Made by a program: the position numbers and the translations under genes. Of a stretch of DNA of 64,000 nucleotides, positions 52,271 to 60,667 are shown in pieces. This DNA comes from Phycisphaerales bacterium (GTDB lineage Bacteria > Planctomycetota > Phycisphaerae > Phycisphaerales > JAGLTS01), in NCBI GenBank assembly GCA_023135165.1, contig JAGLTS010000053.1, forward strand, positions 1 to 64,000. The letters are read 5' to 3'. Every line of letters begins with the position of its first letter. Position 1 is the stretch's first letter. The notes beneath the pieces were generated by a model. It did not search any database. It saw nothing but the letters and a program-made list of their open reading frames with translations, and was not told the DNA's origin.

Positions 52271-52753
52271 ATGTCGCAGAGGACTCGGTGCTATGGACCG
52301 CTCGTCGCTGTGCTCACAACGTGCGTGCCGACGTTCATGTTCATTACGGCGGTCGGGAAGCTCGTGAGTTGGAGCGAGTTCGAGCGGTCACTCGACACGT
52401 ATTCGCTTATTCCTGAGTGGATACGAGTGGGTGCGGCGGTTGCCGTGCCGGGCGCGGAGACCGCGGCATTCGTGCTTCTGGTGTCGGGAGGTCGATTCGC
52501 GGCCAATGGACTGAGCCTGATCCTCCTCGTCGTCTTCTCGGCGGTGACGCTGTGGCATTGGATGGAGAACGAACCTCCAGAATGTGCCTGCCTGGGTCTA
52601 TGGGCCGACTACTTCCGACTCGGGGAATCCGTGCGAGCCGTGCTGATCCGCAATGGAATCCTGGCGCTCCTGGTTGTTTCGGCGATGCTCGCGCACGTGC
52701 GGGACATGCGCCGTAGGACAGCCACGGCTGTTGCTGAGGAGGATGCATCGTGA
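52271..52753 (+). CDS. MauE/DoxX-like integral membrane protein
   Basis: A ~160-residue protein with four hydrophobic segments, typical of the MauE/DoxX redox-associated family. GKLVSWSEFERSLDTYSLIP is the usual loop after helix 1, and ECACLGLW carries a Cys pair on the loop before helix 4, where MauE-type proteins keep redox Cys. The start is uncertain: ATG 52271 has GGAG nine bases upstream; ATG 52265 and TTG 52256 are in frame. It overlaps the next gene by four bases (GTGA). It may help form or shuffle disulfides in the Cys-rich protein next to it (inference). Confidence 0.78.
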   Translation: MSQRTRCYGPLVAVLTTCVPTFMFITAVGKLVSWSEFERSLDTYSLIPEWIRVGAAVAVPGAETAAFVLLVSGGRFAANGLSLILLVVFSAVTLWHWMENEPPECACLGLWADYFRLGESVRAVLIRNGILALLVVSAMLAHVRDMRRRTATAVAEEDAS

Positions 52754-53502
52754 CGAGACGGGCCTTCACACTCATCGAGATCATCGTCGCCGTGGCGATC
52801 GTGGGCATCCTTCTCGCGATCACGGCCGGCTCACTGAGTGCGCTCCGGGAACGTGGACGCCGTGCGACATCACTCTCGAATCTGCGAACGCACGCACAGG
52901 TATTCAGCGTCTACACGAACGAGTACGCAGGCTGCTTTCCATACTTTACAGACGTTGGTTTTGCCTCCACCACATTGAAAGGCGGCGGCGTGGAACTCGC
53001 TGGCGTCTCCTACTTCGGCGCCCACCACACGTGGCATGTCGCGCTGGCGGACGGCTACTACACCGGTGACGTCAAATCAGATGTGTTCTACCCACCGCAG
53101 TTCGACTTGGACGGGCATGAATGGTGGCCGTACCAGACGCCATATCACTACGGATGCGTCTTCATTGCGAACGCTCAATACTGGAACCAATACACGCGGA
53201 TCGGACCGCAACAGTACCAGGCGACGCGCGCCGACTCGGTTCGATTCCCCGCCTCCAAGGCGATGATCGTCCAGAGTTGGCCCTTCACCAGGGATGTCGC
53301 TGAGCCGGACGATCAATTGAGCAACGAGCTTCCAGTCGCCCTCTGTGACGGCTCCGCTCAGCAACTCACGTGGCGCGACCGGATGAACGGCTACGACAAA
53401 GGCGATGGCTACCAGTTCAGGGAGGACGGCGCTATCCACTACACGGATTGGCCACCCCTGTTGCACACGATCGACGGGGTCCACGGCCGGGATGTGCGCT
53501 GA
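52750..53502 (+). CDS. Type II secretion/type IV pilus pseudopilin-like protein
   Basis: A 250-residue protein starting at GTG 52750. The N-terminus RRAFTLIEIIVAVAIVGIL is a prepilin peptidase signal with the conserved FTLIE and Glu+5, followed by the hydrophobic helix. The rest is aromatic-rich (EWWPYQTPYHYG, HTDWPP-like end) and resembles the prepilin-like proteins abundant in planctomycetes; it includes a YxGxFPY motif and a late LCDGSAQQL segment, common in the DUF1559-like group. No prepilin peptidase or assembly ATPase is in the window. It completes the four-gene cassette. Confidence 0.85.
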   Translation: MTRRAFTLIEIIVAVAIVGILLAITAGSLSALRERGRRATSLSNLRTHAQVFSVYTNEYAGCFPYFTDVGFASTTLKGGGVELAGVSYFGAHHTWHVALADGYYTGDVKSDVFYPPQFDLDGHEWWPYQTPYHYGCVFIANAQYWNQYTRIGPQQYQATRADSVRFPASKAMIVQSWPFTRDVAEPDDQLSNELPVALCDGSAQQLTWRDRMNGYDKGDGYQFREDGAIHYTDWPPLLHTIDGVHGRDVR

Positions 53503-53528
53503 GAAGCGCATCGCACCGCGCTGTGGCG

Positions 53529-53540
53529 GCGCGGTATCCT
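53529..53540 (+). promoter_or_regulatory. Candidate promoter: GCGCGG-TATCCT, seven bases before an ATG
   Basis: TATCCT at 53535-53540 preceded by GCGCGG; the ATG of apgM follows after exactly seven bases, with no Shine-Dalgarno. This is the same layout as at 11475 and, without GCGC, at 50579. It suggests a leaderless mRNA. Confidence 0.45.
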
Positions 53541-53547
53541 GTGCGGC

Positions 53548-54786
53548 ATGAAATACGCGATTGTCATTCCAGACGGCGCTGCGGACCTGCCGCTTGACGA
53601 CTTGGACGGCCTGACGCCGTTCGAGGCGGCGGACATCCCGAACCTCGACAAGATCAGCCTTGCCGGCAGGCAGGGCACCGTCGCCACCACGCCCCCGGGC
53701 TGGTCCGCAGGCTCGGATGTGTGCAGCATGTCGCTGCTGGGCTACAACCCCGAGAAGTACCACACCGGCAGGGCGCCCCTCGAAGCCGCGGCGCTCAACA
53801 TCCCCATGACCGGCGATGACTGGATCTTCCGCTGCAACCTCGTCACCGTCGATGACAACGGCAACATGCTCGACCACTCCGCCGGCCACATCGGTTCGCC
53901 GGAAGCCGCCCGCCTGCTCGCCGACCTCAAGGATGCGGCGCACGAAGCGCTGGGCGAGTTGGTCGACCGGGTTCGCTTCATTCCGGGTACGAGTTATCGC
54001 AACATCGTCGTGGACACCTCAGGGCGAGACTACACCGACGTCAAGACCACGCCGCCGCACGACATTCCAGGCCTGCCCGCGGACAGGCATCTCCCTACCG
54101 GAGGCGACGCCGCCCACGTGCTCGTCGGCATCACGAATCTCTCCGCTGAACTTTTCAAGAACCACGAGGTCAATCAGGCCCGTCGAGCTTCGGGCGATCG
54201 CCCCGCCTCGCACGCCTGGCTTTGGGGCCAGGGAAAACGCCCAGAGGTACCCAGCTTCCAGGAGCGATTCGGCATGCGCGGCGCGATCATCACCGCTGTC
54301 GATCTGCTCGCCGGCATCGCCTCGTACACGAAGCTGGACCGCCTCTTCGTCCCCGGCATCACCGGCCTGCACGACACCGACTATGCCGCCAAAGGTCGCA
54401 AGGCCTGCGAAGCGCTCGACGAGTACGACCTGGTCATCGCGCACGTCGAAGCGCCCGATGAAGCATCACATCAAAGCGACTTTGAAACCAAAGTGGCAGC
54501 CATTGAAGCGATCGACCGACATGTGATCGGTCCGATCCTTGAGAAACTCGCCGCGTTCGACGAGTGGCGTATCCTCGTCTTGCCGGACCACTACACGCTC
54601 TGCTCGAATCGTTTGCACGACGCCACACCCGTGCCGTTCGCGATGGCCGGGACGCGCGTGACCAGCGTCGTGCAGGACCCGTTCTGCGAGAAGAACGCGA
54701 ACGAGGCGGACCTGCACATTGAGCAGGGCCACGACCTGATGGAGTACTTCCTCTTCAGCGGCGGGGCGCGGACGACTCGACCGTAG
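53548..54786 (+). CDS. apgM: Cofactor-independent phosphoglycerate mutase (ApgM type)
   Basis: A 412-residue glycolytic enzyme that interconverts 3- and 2-phosphoglycerate with two metal ions, of the archaeal ApgM subgroup of the alkaline phosphatase superfamily. Motifs: IVIPDGAADLPLDDLDG (metal Asp), GSDVCSMSLLGYNP with the phosphorylated Ser, DHSAGHI, GDRPASHAWLWGQGKRP, VHVEAPDEASHQSD-like segment (HVEAPDEASH), and LPDHYTLCSNRLHDATPVPF. The length is normal. It has no ribosome binding site; a TATCCT box sits seven bases before the ATG. A strong terminator follows. Confidence 0.93.
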   Translation: MKYAIVIPDGAADLPLDDLDGLTPFEAADIPNLDKISLAGRQGTVATTPPGWSAGSDVCSMSLLGYNPEKYHTGRAPLEAAALNIPMTGDDWIFRCNLVTVDDNGNMLDHSAGHIGSPEAARLLADLKDAAHEALGELVDRVRFIPGTSYRNIVVDTSGRDYTDVKTTPPHDIPGLPADRHLPTGGDAAHVLVGITNLSAELFKNHEVNQARRASGDRPASHAWLWGQGKRPEVPSFQERFGMRGAIITAVDLLAGIASYTKLDRLFVPGITGLHDTDYAAKGRKACEALDEYDLVIAHVEAPDEASHQSDFETKVAAIEAIDRHVIGPILEKLAAFDEWRILVLPDHYTLCSNRLHDATPVPFAMAGTRVTSVVQDPFCEKNANEADLHIEQGHDLMEYFLFSGGARTTRP

Positions 54787-54789
54787 ACG

Positions 54790-54819
54790 AAAGCCCAGGG
54801 AACGCTTTCCCTGGGCTTT
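54790..54819. terminator. Terminator after apgM, possibly bidirectional
   Basis: A 13-bp perfect stem (AAAGCCCAGGGAA at 54790-54802 with TTCCCTGGGCTTT at 54807-54819) and a CGCT loop. The A-rich and T-rich ends let it work on either strand. It lies only 16 bases before the next start codon. Confidence 0.8.
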
Positions 54820-54835
54820 AGTGCCGGAGGTGAGG

Positions 54836-55846
54836 ATGACGCTTTACCCGCTCAAGTTCGAGCCGATCTACCTGGACAAGGTCTGGGGCGGCAGGCGGAT
54901 CGAATCGCTCGGCAGAACGCTGCCGGGCGGGCCGGAGCGCAGCATCGGCGAGTCGTGGGAACTCGCGGACCTGCCCGACGATGCGGGCGGCGCTCGCTCG
55001 GTCGTCGCCAACGGCCCAGTCGCCGGTCGAACGCTGCGGCACGTCATCGAACAGCACGGCGAAGCGATCATGGGACATCTCTCGCTCACCGAGCAAGGTT
55101 GCTTCCCGCTGCTCGTGAAGTACCTCGATGCGCGCGAGAGCCTGTCGATCCAAGTCCATCCGGACGAGGCGTACGCAAAGGACCATCCGCTCCTTCACAC
55201 CAAGAACGAGGCGTGGTACGTCATCGACGCCCAGGATGGCGCCGTGATCTACAAGGGCGTCAAGGAGGGCATCACGCGCGAAGCGTTTGCTGAGCACATC
55301 CGTGCAGGCACCGTCGCCGATGCGCTCGCCGCCGTCCCCGTCAAGCGAGGCGACTGCCACTACCTGCCAGCAGGGACGTGCCATGCGATCGGCGCCGGCG
55401 TGATGGTCGCGGAGATCCAGACGCCCAGCGACACGACATTTCGCATCTTCGACTGGGGCCGTACCGACCGGGAGCTGCACGTCGAGCAAGCGCTCGACTG
55501 CATCCACTTGAGCCCGCCGCAGTGCGATCGTCAGGAGCGGCGAAGCCACATCGCAGGCGTCTTCACCACCGTGAGCAGGCTCATCAAGACCGATGACTTC
55601 GAGATCGAGCGCATCCGCATGAGCGAAGGTTACAGCCAGGAGATCCCCTACAACGAGCCTGCGGTGTGGATGGTGCTGGAAGGGTCGGGCGTCATCACCG
55701 CGACGGATGCGCCCGCCGTCGAGTTCACGCGCGGTGAGACGCTGCTCATCCCCGCCAGCCTCACGGACGCCCGCATCGAGCTGCACGAAGACACCGCATG
55801 GCTGGACATCCAGTTCCCCCGCGCTCGCCGAACGCTGCTCGCCTGA
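54836..55846 (+). CDS. manA: Type I mannose-6-phosphate isomerase
   Basis: A 336-residue cupin-type phosphomannose isomerase that links fructose-6-P and mannose-6-P, the route to GDP-mannose. The ATG at 54836 has GGAGG five bases upstream. PLKFEPIYLDKVWGGRRI is the usual N-terminus; SIQVHPDEAYAK supplies metal-binding His and Glu; NEAWYVID and LPAGTCHAIGAGVMVAEIQTPSDTT are active-site segments; the cupin-like C-terminal part ends at a normal place. The symbol is given for function, not for a proven orthologue. It could supply mannose to the glycosylation island. Confidence 0.88.
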   Translation: MTLYPLKFEPIYLDKVWGGRRIESLGRTLPGGPERSIGESWELADLPDDAGGARSVVANGPVAGRTLRHVIEQHGEAIMGHLSLTEQGCFPLLVKYLDARESLSIQVHPDEAYAKDHPLLHTKNEAWYVIDAQDGAVIYKGVKEGITREAFAEHIRAGTVADALAAVPVKRGDCHYLPAGTCHAIGAGVMVAEIQTPSDTTFRIFDWGRTDRELHVEQALDCIHLSPPQCDRQERRSHIAGVFTTVSRLIKTDDFEIERIRMSEGYSQEIPYNEPAVWMVLEGSGVITATDAPAVEFTRGETLLIPASLTDARIELHEDTAWLDIQFPRARRTLLA

Positions 55847-55996
55847 GTCAACCGGGGCGGGGACGGATCAGGCCGCCGCGTGGCCCCCGCGTCGTCTGCG
55901 AAGCACGGCTCTGTCCGGAACGGTGGATCACAGTAAGATCCCGAGCCTCGGCAGCCGATCTGATTGAGACGATCGGTACGAGAGGATGCCCGCACA

Positions 55997-56641
55997 ATGA
56001 CCGCTGTCGATGACAAGCCCATCACGCAACCCTGCGCCGAAGCGGCGAAGCCCGTGCCCCGATGGGCGCTTCACCGTCGCCTGTATGACTGGGTGCTCTC
56101 TTTTGCCGATCACAAGCACTCGACGACGGCCCTGTTTGTTCTGAGCTTCGCCGAGTCGAGTTTCTTCCCGATCCCACCGGATGTGCTGCTCGGCCCGCTG
56201 TGCCTGGGCGCGAGACGCAAGTCCCTGTGGTTCGCCACGGTCTGCACGATCGCCAGCGTTCTCGGCGCGTTCCTCGGCTACTTGATCGGCTGGGCGGCGA
56301 TCGACCTGGCGCTGCTCATCCCGGGGATCACACAGCCCAGGATCGACTGGCTGGCGGGCAAGTTTGACGAGCAGGGCCAGTGGTACGTCTTTATTGCCGC
56401 ACTGACGCCGATCCCATTCAAGCTGCTCACGATCACGGCTGGCTTCGCGAAGATGAATCTGCTCGTCTTCGCCGTGGCGTGCGTGGTCGGCCGGGCGGCG
56501 CGGTTCTACATCGTGGCGATGGTCTTTTGGCTGATCGGACCCAAGGCTGTGCCGTTCATCGACAAGTACTTCAACCTGCTTTGCGTGGTTTTCGTGATCT
56601 TGTTGGTCGGCGGGTTCGTAGTCATCAAGATGATGCACTAG
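55997..56641 (+). CDS. YqaA/DedA-family membrane protein
   Basis: A 214-residue polytopic protein of the SNARE-associated (DedA/VTT) family. FVLSFAESSFFPIPPDVLLGPL is the family's E..FFPIP.D motif; FLGYLIGWAAI and TPIPFKLLTITAGFAKM follow, with the usual reentrant pattern. The ATG at 55997 is preferred to an earlier in-frame GTG-type start because the family begins near there. DedA relatives flip phospholipids or undecaprenyl phosphate. If this one handles undecaprenyl phosphate it would support the glycan pathway, but that is speculation. Confidence 0.87.
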   Translation: MTAVDDKPITQPCAEAAKPVPRWALHRRLYDWVLSFADHKHSTTALFVLSFAESSFFPIPPDVLLGPLCLGARRKSLWFATVCTIASVLGAFLGYLIGWAAIDLALLIPGITQPRIDWLAGKFDEQGQWYVFIAALTPIPFKLLTITAGFAKMNLLVFAVACVVGRAARFYIVAMVFWLIGPKAVPFIDKYFNLLCVVFVILLVGGFVVIKMMH

Positions 56642-56684
56642 ATTGACATCAGGGCGGCGAGACTCGCACACGAAAGGATGCGCG

Positions 56685-57689
56685 ATGAACGTGTTGGTCA
56701 CCGGAGGGGCGGGCTACATCGGATCTCATGCCGTGCAACGGCTGCTGCGCGACGGACACACCGTGACCGTTCTGGATAACCTGCATCGAGGCCACGCCCA
56801 GGCGGTCCTCCCGCCCGCTGAGCTGATCGTCGGCGAGGTCGGCGACACGATGCTCGTTGAGAAGACGCTCACCGACCGGAAGATCGACTGCGTCATGCAC
56901 TTCGCAGCACTCGCCTACGTCGGCGAATCCGTCGAAGACCCGCTGTGGTACTACCGCAACAACACGCTTCAGTCGATCAACCTCATCAGCGCCATCGACC
57001 GCGTGGGTGTGCAGAAGATGGTCTTCTCCTCGACGTGCGCCACCTACGGCGAGCCGGCTGAGGATCAGCTCCCGCTGCGTGAGACGTGCCCGCAGCACCC
57101 GATCAGTCCATACGGCCGATCGAAGCTGGCGATCGAGCACGTCCTGTTCGACTACGCCCGCGCCTGTGAACTGAAGGGCAAGCCGTTCGGTTTCGCCGCT
57201 CCACGCTACTTCAATGTGGCGGGCGCGGACCGGTCCGGCGTGCTCGGCGAGGACCACACACCCGAGACGCACCTGATCCCCGTCGTCCTCCAGGCGGCGC
57301 TGGGGCTGCGCGACGGCGTCAAGCTCTTCGGCACCGACTACCTCACGCCGGACGGCACGTGCATCCGCGACTACGTCCACGTCGAGGACCTTGTGGATGC
57401 ACACGTGCTGCTGATGGATGCGATCCAGCCGGGTGATCGGCGTGTGTACAACCTCGGGATCGGCCGAGGCTATTCAGTGCGTGAGATCATCGAGTCCGCC
57501 AAGCGGGTCTCAGGCGTCGATTTCGACGTTGAGGAGGTGCCTCGCCGCGAAGGCGACCCGCCGAGCCTTTACGCGGAACCGAGCAAGATCAGCCGGGAAC
57601 TGGGTTGGAAGGCTCAAATCAGCGATGTCGATGAGGTCGTCGCCTCAGCCTACCACTGGTATCGCGAGCACCCCAAGGGCTACGAATAG
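56685..57689 (+). CDS. galE: UDP-glucose 4-epimerase
   Basis: A 334-residue short-chain dehydrogenase. The ATG at 56685 has AAAGGA seven bases upstream. The NAD motif GGAGYIG is at 7-13; VFSSTCATYGEP with Ser115/Ser116/Thr117, and Tyr143 with Lys147 in SPYGRSKLAIE, form the catalytic set; RYFNVAGAD, DYLTPDGTCIRDYVHVEDL and VYNLGIGRGYSVREII are GalE signatures. It interconverts UDP-glucose and UDP-galactose (or the N-acetyl forms), donors for the glycosyltransferases nearby. It is 43 bases after the DedA-like gene and may be cotranscribed. Confidence 0.94.
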   Translation: MNVLVTGGAGYIGSHAVQRLLRDGHTVTVLDNLHRGHAQAVLPPAELIVGEVGDTMLVEKTLTDRKIDCVMHFAALAYVGESVEDPLWYYRNNTLQSINLISAIDRVGVQKMVFSSTCATYGEPAEDQLPLRETCPQHPISPYGRSKLAIEHVLFDYARACELKGKPFGFAAPRYFNVAGADRSGVLGEDHTPETHLIPVVLQAALGLRDGVKLFGTDYLTPDGTCIRDYVHVEDLVDAHVLLMDAIQPGDRRVYNLGIGRGYSVREIIESAKRVSGVDFDVEEVPRREGDPPSLYAEPSKISRELGWKAQISDVDEVVASAYHWYREHPKGYE

Positions 57690-57785
57690 CGCCGATTCGA
57701 CGATTGCCTCACATCCGGGCACAAGGCGGCCGACGTACCGACCGATAAGGCTCCTGTGAATCACCATTTCGCAGGAGTGCGCACC

Positions 57786-58655
57786 ATGACCGTGTCGGCT
57801 TCGATCGACCTTCCAACGCTTCGCGAGAGCCTGATCCGAGGTGAGCTTCGAGAGGAGTTCGAGCACTCGGTCCGCCTGAAGCTGGATGATCCGGCAATCC
57901 CGCTCGACAAGGCGGACATCAACAAACTCGAACTGCTGATGTATCGCACGTGGTACGAGACGTCGCTCGTGCTCGGCCCTGCGGACACGACGCAACGTAT
58001 CGAGCGCGCCCTGCAAGCGCGCTACGTCACGCTCCGTGCGCGATGGCAACGATATTGGCTCGTGCGGCAGACCGACGCCACGCAGACAAACCAACCCCCA
58101 CAACCCCCCCGGCCCCCGCAACTCGTCCGAACCCTCTACGACCTTGTCTCCGATCTCAAGAGCGCGTACCTCGTGAGCATCTCCGAGGCGCTCGGTGACG
58201 ACCATGCCATGCAACTCTGGCGGCGATGTGACCAGTTCACACACGACGCTTCGCGGATGTGGCAAAAGCGAGGCACGGACATCTCCTCGCTCTTCTCTCA
58301 AGCCGCTGACCAGGCGAGCGCAGCCGTCGATCACGTCGGCGAGCGATGCACCGCGTGGTCGCCCGTCACGCTGGAGTTGTACGACCAGCTTGACCGAGTG
58401 CGCAGCGCGCTGATGCGGCTGAGCGCATTCACAGACCGGCACCAAGTAGGTGGACTGAATGCTGCCGGTCTCTTCATCGTCGACAACGAAGCGGTGCTCG
58501 ACGGCCTGGAGCAGGCGATGATCTGGGAAGGCTCAGCGCAGACCGGCCCGGGTCGGGAGCTGGTCGCGGGCTATCGCGGGATGCTGGATGCGGTCATCGA
58601 CTCCCGCCCTGAGATCGCAGGCAGAGTTGACACGCTGTTTACGCGGGCTGCCTGA
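57786..58655 (+). CDS. Hypothetical helical protein
   Basis: A 289-residue protein of unknown family. The ATG at 57786 (MTVSASIDLP) has AGGAG eight bases upstream; ATG at 57756 is in frame but less supported. It is soluble and mainly alpha-helical, with a Pro-rich linker (QPPQPPRPPQ) near residue 108 that divides it into two parts. An ACCGATAA box at 57741-57748 upstream looks like a sigma-28 -10, but no -35 was found. No function can be given. Confidence 0.72.
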   Translation: MTVSASIDLPTLRESLIRGELREEFEHSVRLKLDDPAIPLDKADINKLELLMYRTWYETSLVLGPADTTQRIERALQARYVTLRARWQRYWLVRQTDATQTNQPPQPPRPPQLVRTLYDLVSDLKSAYLVSISEALGDDHAMQLWRRCDQFTHDASRMWQKRGTDISSLFSQAADQASAAVDHVGERCTAWSPVTLELYDQLDRVRSALMRLSAFTDRHQVGGLNAAGLFIVDNEAVLDGLEQAMIWEGSAQTGPGRELVAGYRGMLDAVIDSRPEIAGRVDTLFTRAA

Positions 58656-58695
58656 CAGCGCTATCTTGACTTCGTGCGGAATGCCGTGCGGGCGC

Positions 58696-58729
58696 GCGTG
58701 TCTCTTGGGTTGATTCCTCGGAGACACGC
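58696..58729 (+). promoter_or_regulatory. Hairpin over the ribosome binding site of a small ORF
   Basis: A 9-bp perfect stem, GCGTGTCTC (58696-58704) with GAGACACGC (58721-58729), and a 16-base loop. The GGAG at 58720-58723 that would serve the ATG at 58732 is mostly inside the 3' arm. It may block translation until opened, or act as a weak terminator of the upstream gene. Confidence 0.45.
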
Positions 58730-58731
58730 CC

Positions 58732-58854
58732 ATGTCCAAGATGCGATCACATCACGCCCGCCGTCCTATTCACACACCGATGCGCCTTCACACAAGCGAC
58801 TTCTGCGCAGCGTTGGGCTTACTCCTTCCCGTCCTGATCGCGTTGCTCGCATAA
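58732..58854 (+). CDS. Small hydrophobic-tailed peptide, function unknown
   Basis: A 40-residue ORF with ATG at 58732, eight bases after GGAG, and a TAA stop. The N-terminal half is basic and His-rich (MSKMRSHHARRPIH); the C-terminal half is hydrophobic (FCAALGLLLPVLIALLA), enough for one membrane helix. It lies in the gap between two convergent genes. The binding site is in a hairpin. Features such as a short basic-hydrophobic peptide and a masked start resemble type I toxins, but a non-functional ORF cannot be excluded. Confidence 0.4.
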   Translation: MSKMRSHHARRPIHTPMRLHTSDFCAALGLLLPVLIALLA

Positions 58855-58918
58855 GGCGCGAGTCCGGCGCACCTCCGAACCGAAATCAGCGGCCTTGCCC
58901 GTTCTGGGCGGGCGACCG

Positions 58919-60667
58919 TCAGTAGGCCAGGGCTGCGCCGTTGTATGTTGTGGGTGCGCTGCCTGTGAGGATGCCGGTCTCGATGTCGATGGCGAGAATC
59001 ACGGCATAGCCTCGATACCTGGAGGCGGATCTCGCATCGACGACCTCCAGCTCGATGCCGAGGTCGCGGACACCGAGAACCAGGTCTTCGCCGTACTCAT
59101 CCTGCAGGACGCGCTCGCGATCGTCGAGCGATGCGAGCACATGCGCCGCGTCGCCGGCCTGCTTGGGGTTCATGCCGAAGTCGAGCGCGTTGAAGAGCAC
59201 CTTGATGGTCTCGTAGTCGATCGCGGAGCCGATGGCGCTTGCCGCCAGCACCGGCCTGCCTTCTGTCAGAACGATCAACGGCTCCGTCGCGTTGGGCAGT
59301 CGCTTTCCTGGGCCTGTGTCCATGATAAGTTGCTGCTGGAAACACGCTGCGTCAGGGATTGACACGCCATCGACGATCAGGCCGGATTCTCCCCAGATCA
59401 CGGTGTTGATCGAGTGAAGAACAGTTGCGACATTCCCATCGCGATCGACCGCCACAATCGAGCTGGAATGGCCCGAGCCGTTGCCGACCGCTTCCGGGTC
59501 ACTTGGATCGGCGTCGGATTGCATGTGCTCCCAGACATTCGCAACGACATCTTCCTTGAGCCAATCCTGTGGTCGACCGCCTGAGACGAAGGCGCCGAGC
59601 GTTGGATGAACTCTGACCGTTCGGAGGATTCTGGTCAGCCAGACGAACGTCTCCGGCGATTCGGTGTAGTGACCGCGTGCGGAGAGATCCGCGTGCTCCA
59701 GAAGATTCATCGCGCCGGCAAGTGCGAAGGCGTTTGGATTGGTGTAGATGTCGTACTCTCGATAGGCGACGTGCAGCGGTTCGCTCCAGTTGAGTTCGTA
59801 GTCGGCGAGATCTTCCATCGACAGCTTGCCGCCGTCCTTGCGGACCGCCTCCACGAATCTCTCAGCCCACACCCCGGTGTACATGTAGCTTGCCCCGTCC
59901 TTCGCCACGGCTCTGAGTGTTTGGGCCAGTGCTGGTTGCGTGAACAGATCGCCTTGGGCATGGAAGTCGCCGCCTTCATTGGTGAAGACCGCCTTCGTCT
60001 CAGGGAGCCGGGACAAGATGTCCTTTCGACGATTGATCCACCTCGCCAACCTCGGCGAGATCGGGAATCCCTCTTCCGCGAAGTAGATGGCGGGCTGGAA
60101 GATCTGATCGAATGGGAGCTTCCCGAAGCGCCGGTGCGCGACCTCAACACCCGCCATGAACCCGGGCGCCATGACTGTCCGGCCGCGCGGTCCCGGCTCG
60201 GCCTTTTGGTCTGGAGTCATGTATGAGGCAAGTGGGATCGATAGCGGATCGTCTTCATCCTGAACAGTGTTGAAGCCCGCATCCAAGGCATAGACCTTCC
60301 CCGTGGCGGCGTCGTAGTACACCATCTCCAGAACGCCCGCGTAGCTGACCGTGGCGCCGGCGTTCATCACGATTTGGGTCATGGCGCCGGCCAGCGCAGC
60401 GTCAACGGCCGACCCTCCCTGCTTCAAGGCCTCAAGACCGGCCCGCATCGCCAGGGCGGATGAGCTTCCACTGATGAGGCCGGATGTGCCCGTTGCCAGA
60501 GGTTTGTCTTGACCGAAGGCGTTCTCCAGAACCAGGTATTTCTCAATCTCACCCTCGTCCCAACCGGCCGGAGAAAGATCAACGTCGGCGCGGACATAAT
60601 GCGGAGAGATCGTTAACAGCAAGAACGATGTCGCAATAAGAGCCGTGCGTGCGTGTGATTTGCTCAT
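58919..60667 (-). CDS. Exported gamma-glutamyltransferase family protein
   Basis: A 582-residue Ntn-hydrolase of the gamma-glutamyltransferase family, usually secreted and self-cleaved to cut glutathione. The ATG at 60667 has GAGGA upstream; a signal peptide ends near YVRAD. Family regions: GTSGLISGSSSALAMRAGLEAL with GGSAVDAALA, PGPRGRTVMAPGFMAGVE, and the small-subunit start at SGHSSSIVAVDRDGNVATV. Where the family has the nucleophile Thr of TTH.S, this protein has Ser-Gly-His, so the nucleophile would be Ser or the enzyme may be impaired. Length is normal. Confidence 0.85.
   Translation of the reverse strand: MSKSHARTALIATSFLLLTISPHYVRADVDLSPAGWDEGEIEKYLVLENAFGQDKPLATGTSGLISGSSSALAMRAGLEALKQGGSAVDAALAGAMTQIVMNAGATVSYAGVLEMVYYDAATGKVYALDAGFNTVQDEDDPLSIPLASYMTPDQKAEPGPRGRTVMAPGFMAGVEVAHRRFGKLPFDQIFQPAIYFAEEGFPISPRLARWINRRKDILSRLPETKAVFTNEGGDFHAQGDLFTQPALAQTLRAVAKDGASYMYTGVWAERFVEAVRKDGGKLSMEDLADYELNWSEPLHVAYREYDIYTNPNAFALAGAMNLLEHADLSARGHYTESPETFVWLTRILRTVRVHPTLGAFVSGGRPQDWLKEDVVANVWEHMQSDADPSDPEAVGNGSGHSSSIVAVDRDGNVATVLHSINTVIWGESGLIVDGVSIPDAACFQQQLIMDTGPGKRLPNATEPLIVLTEGRPVLAASAIGSAIDYETIKVLFNALDFGMNPKQAGDAAHVLASLDDRERVLQDEYGEDLVLGVRDLGIELEVVDARSASRYRGYAVILAIDIETGILTGSAPTTYNGAALAY

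Noticed and set aside
57741..57748. ACCGATAA, resembling a sigma-28 -10 element, before the hypothetical gene at 57786
   Set aside because: No TAAA-like -35 at the right distance and the gene has no flagellar features; kept only as a remark.
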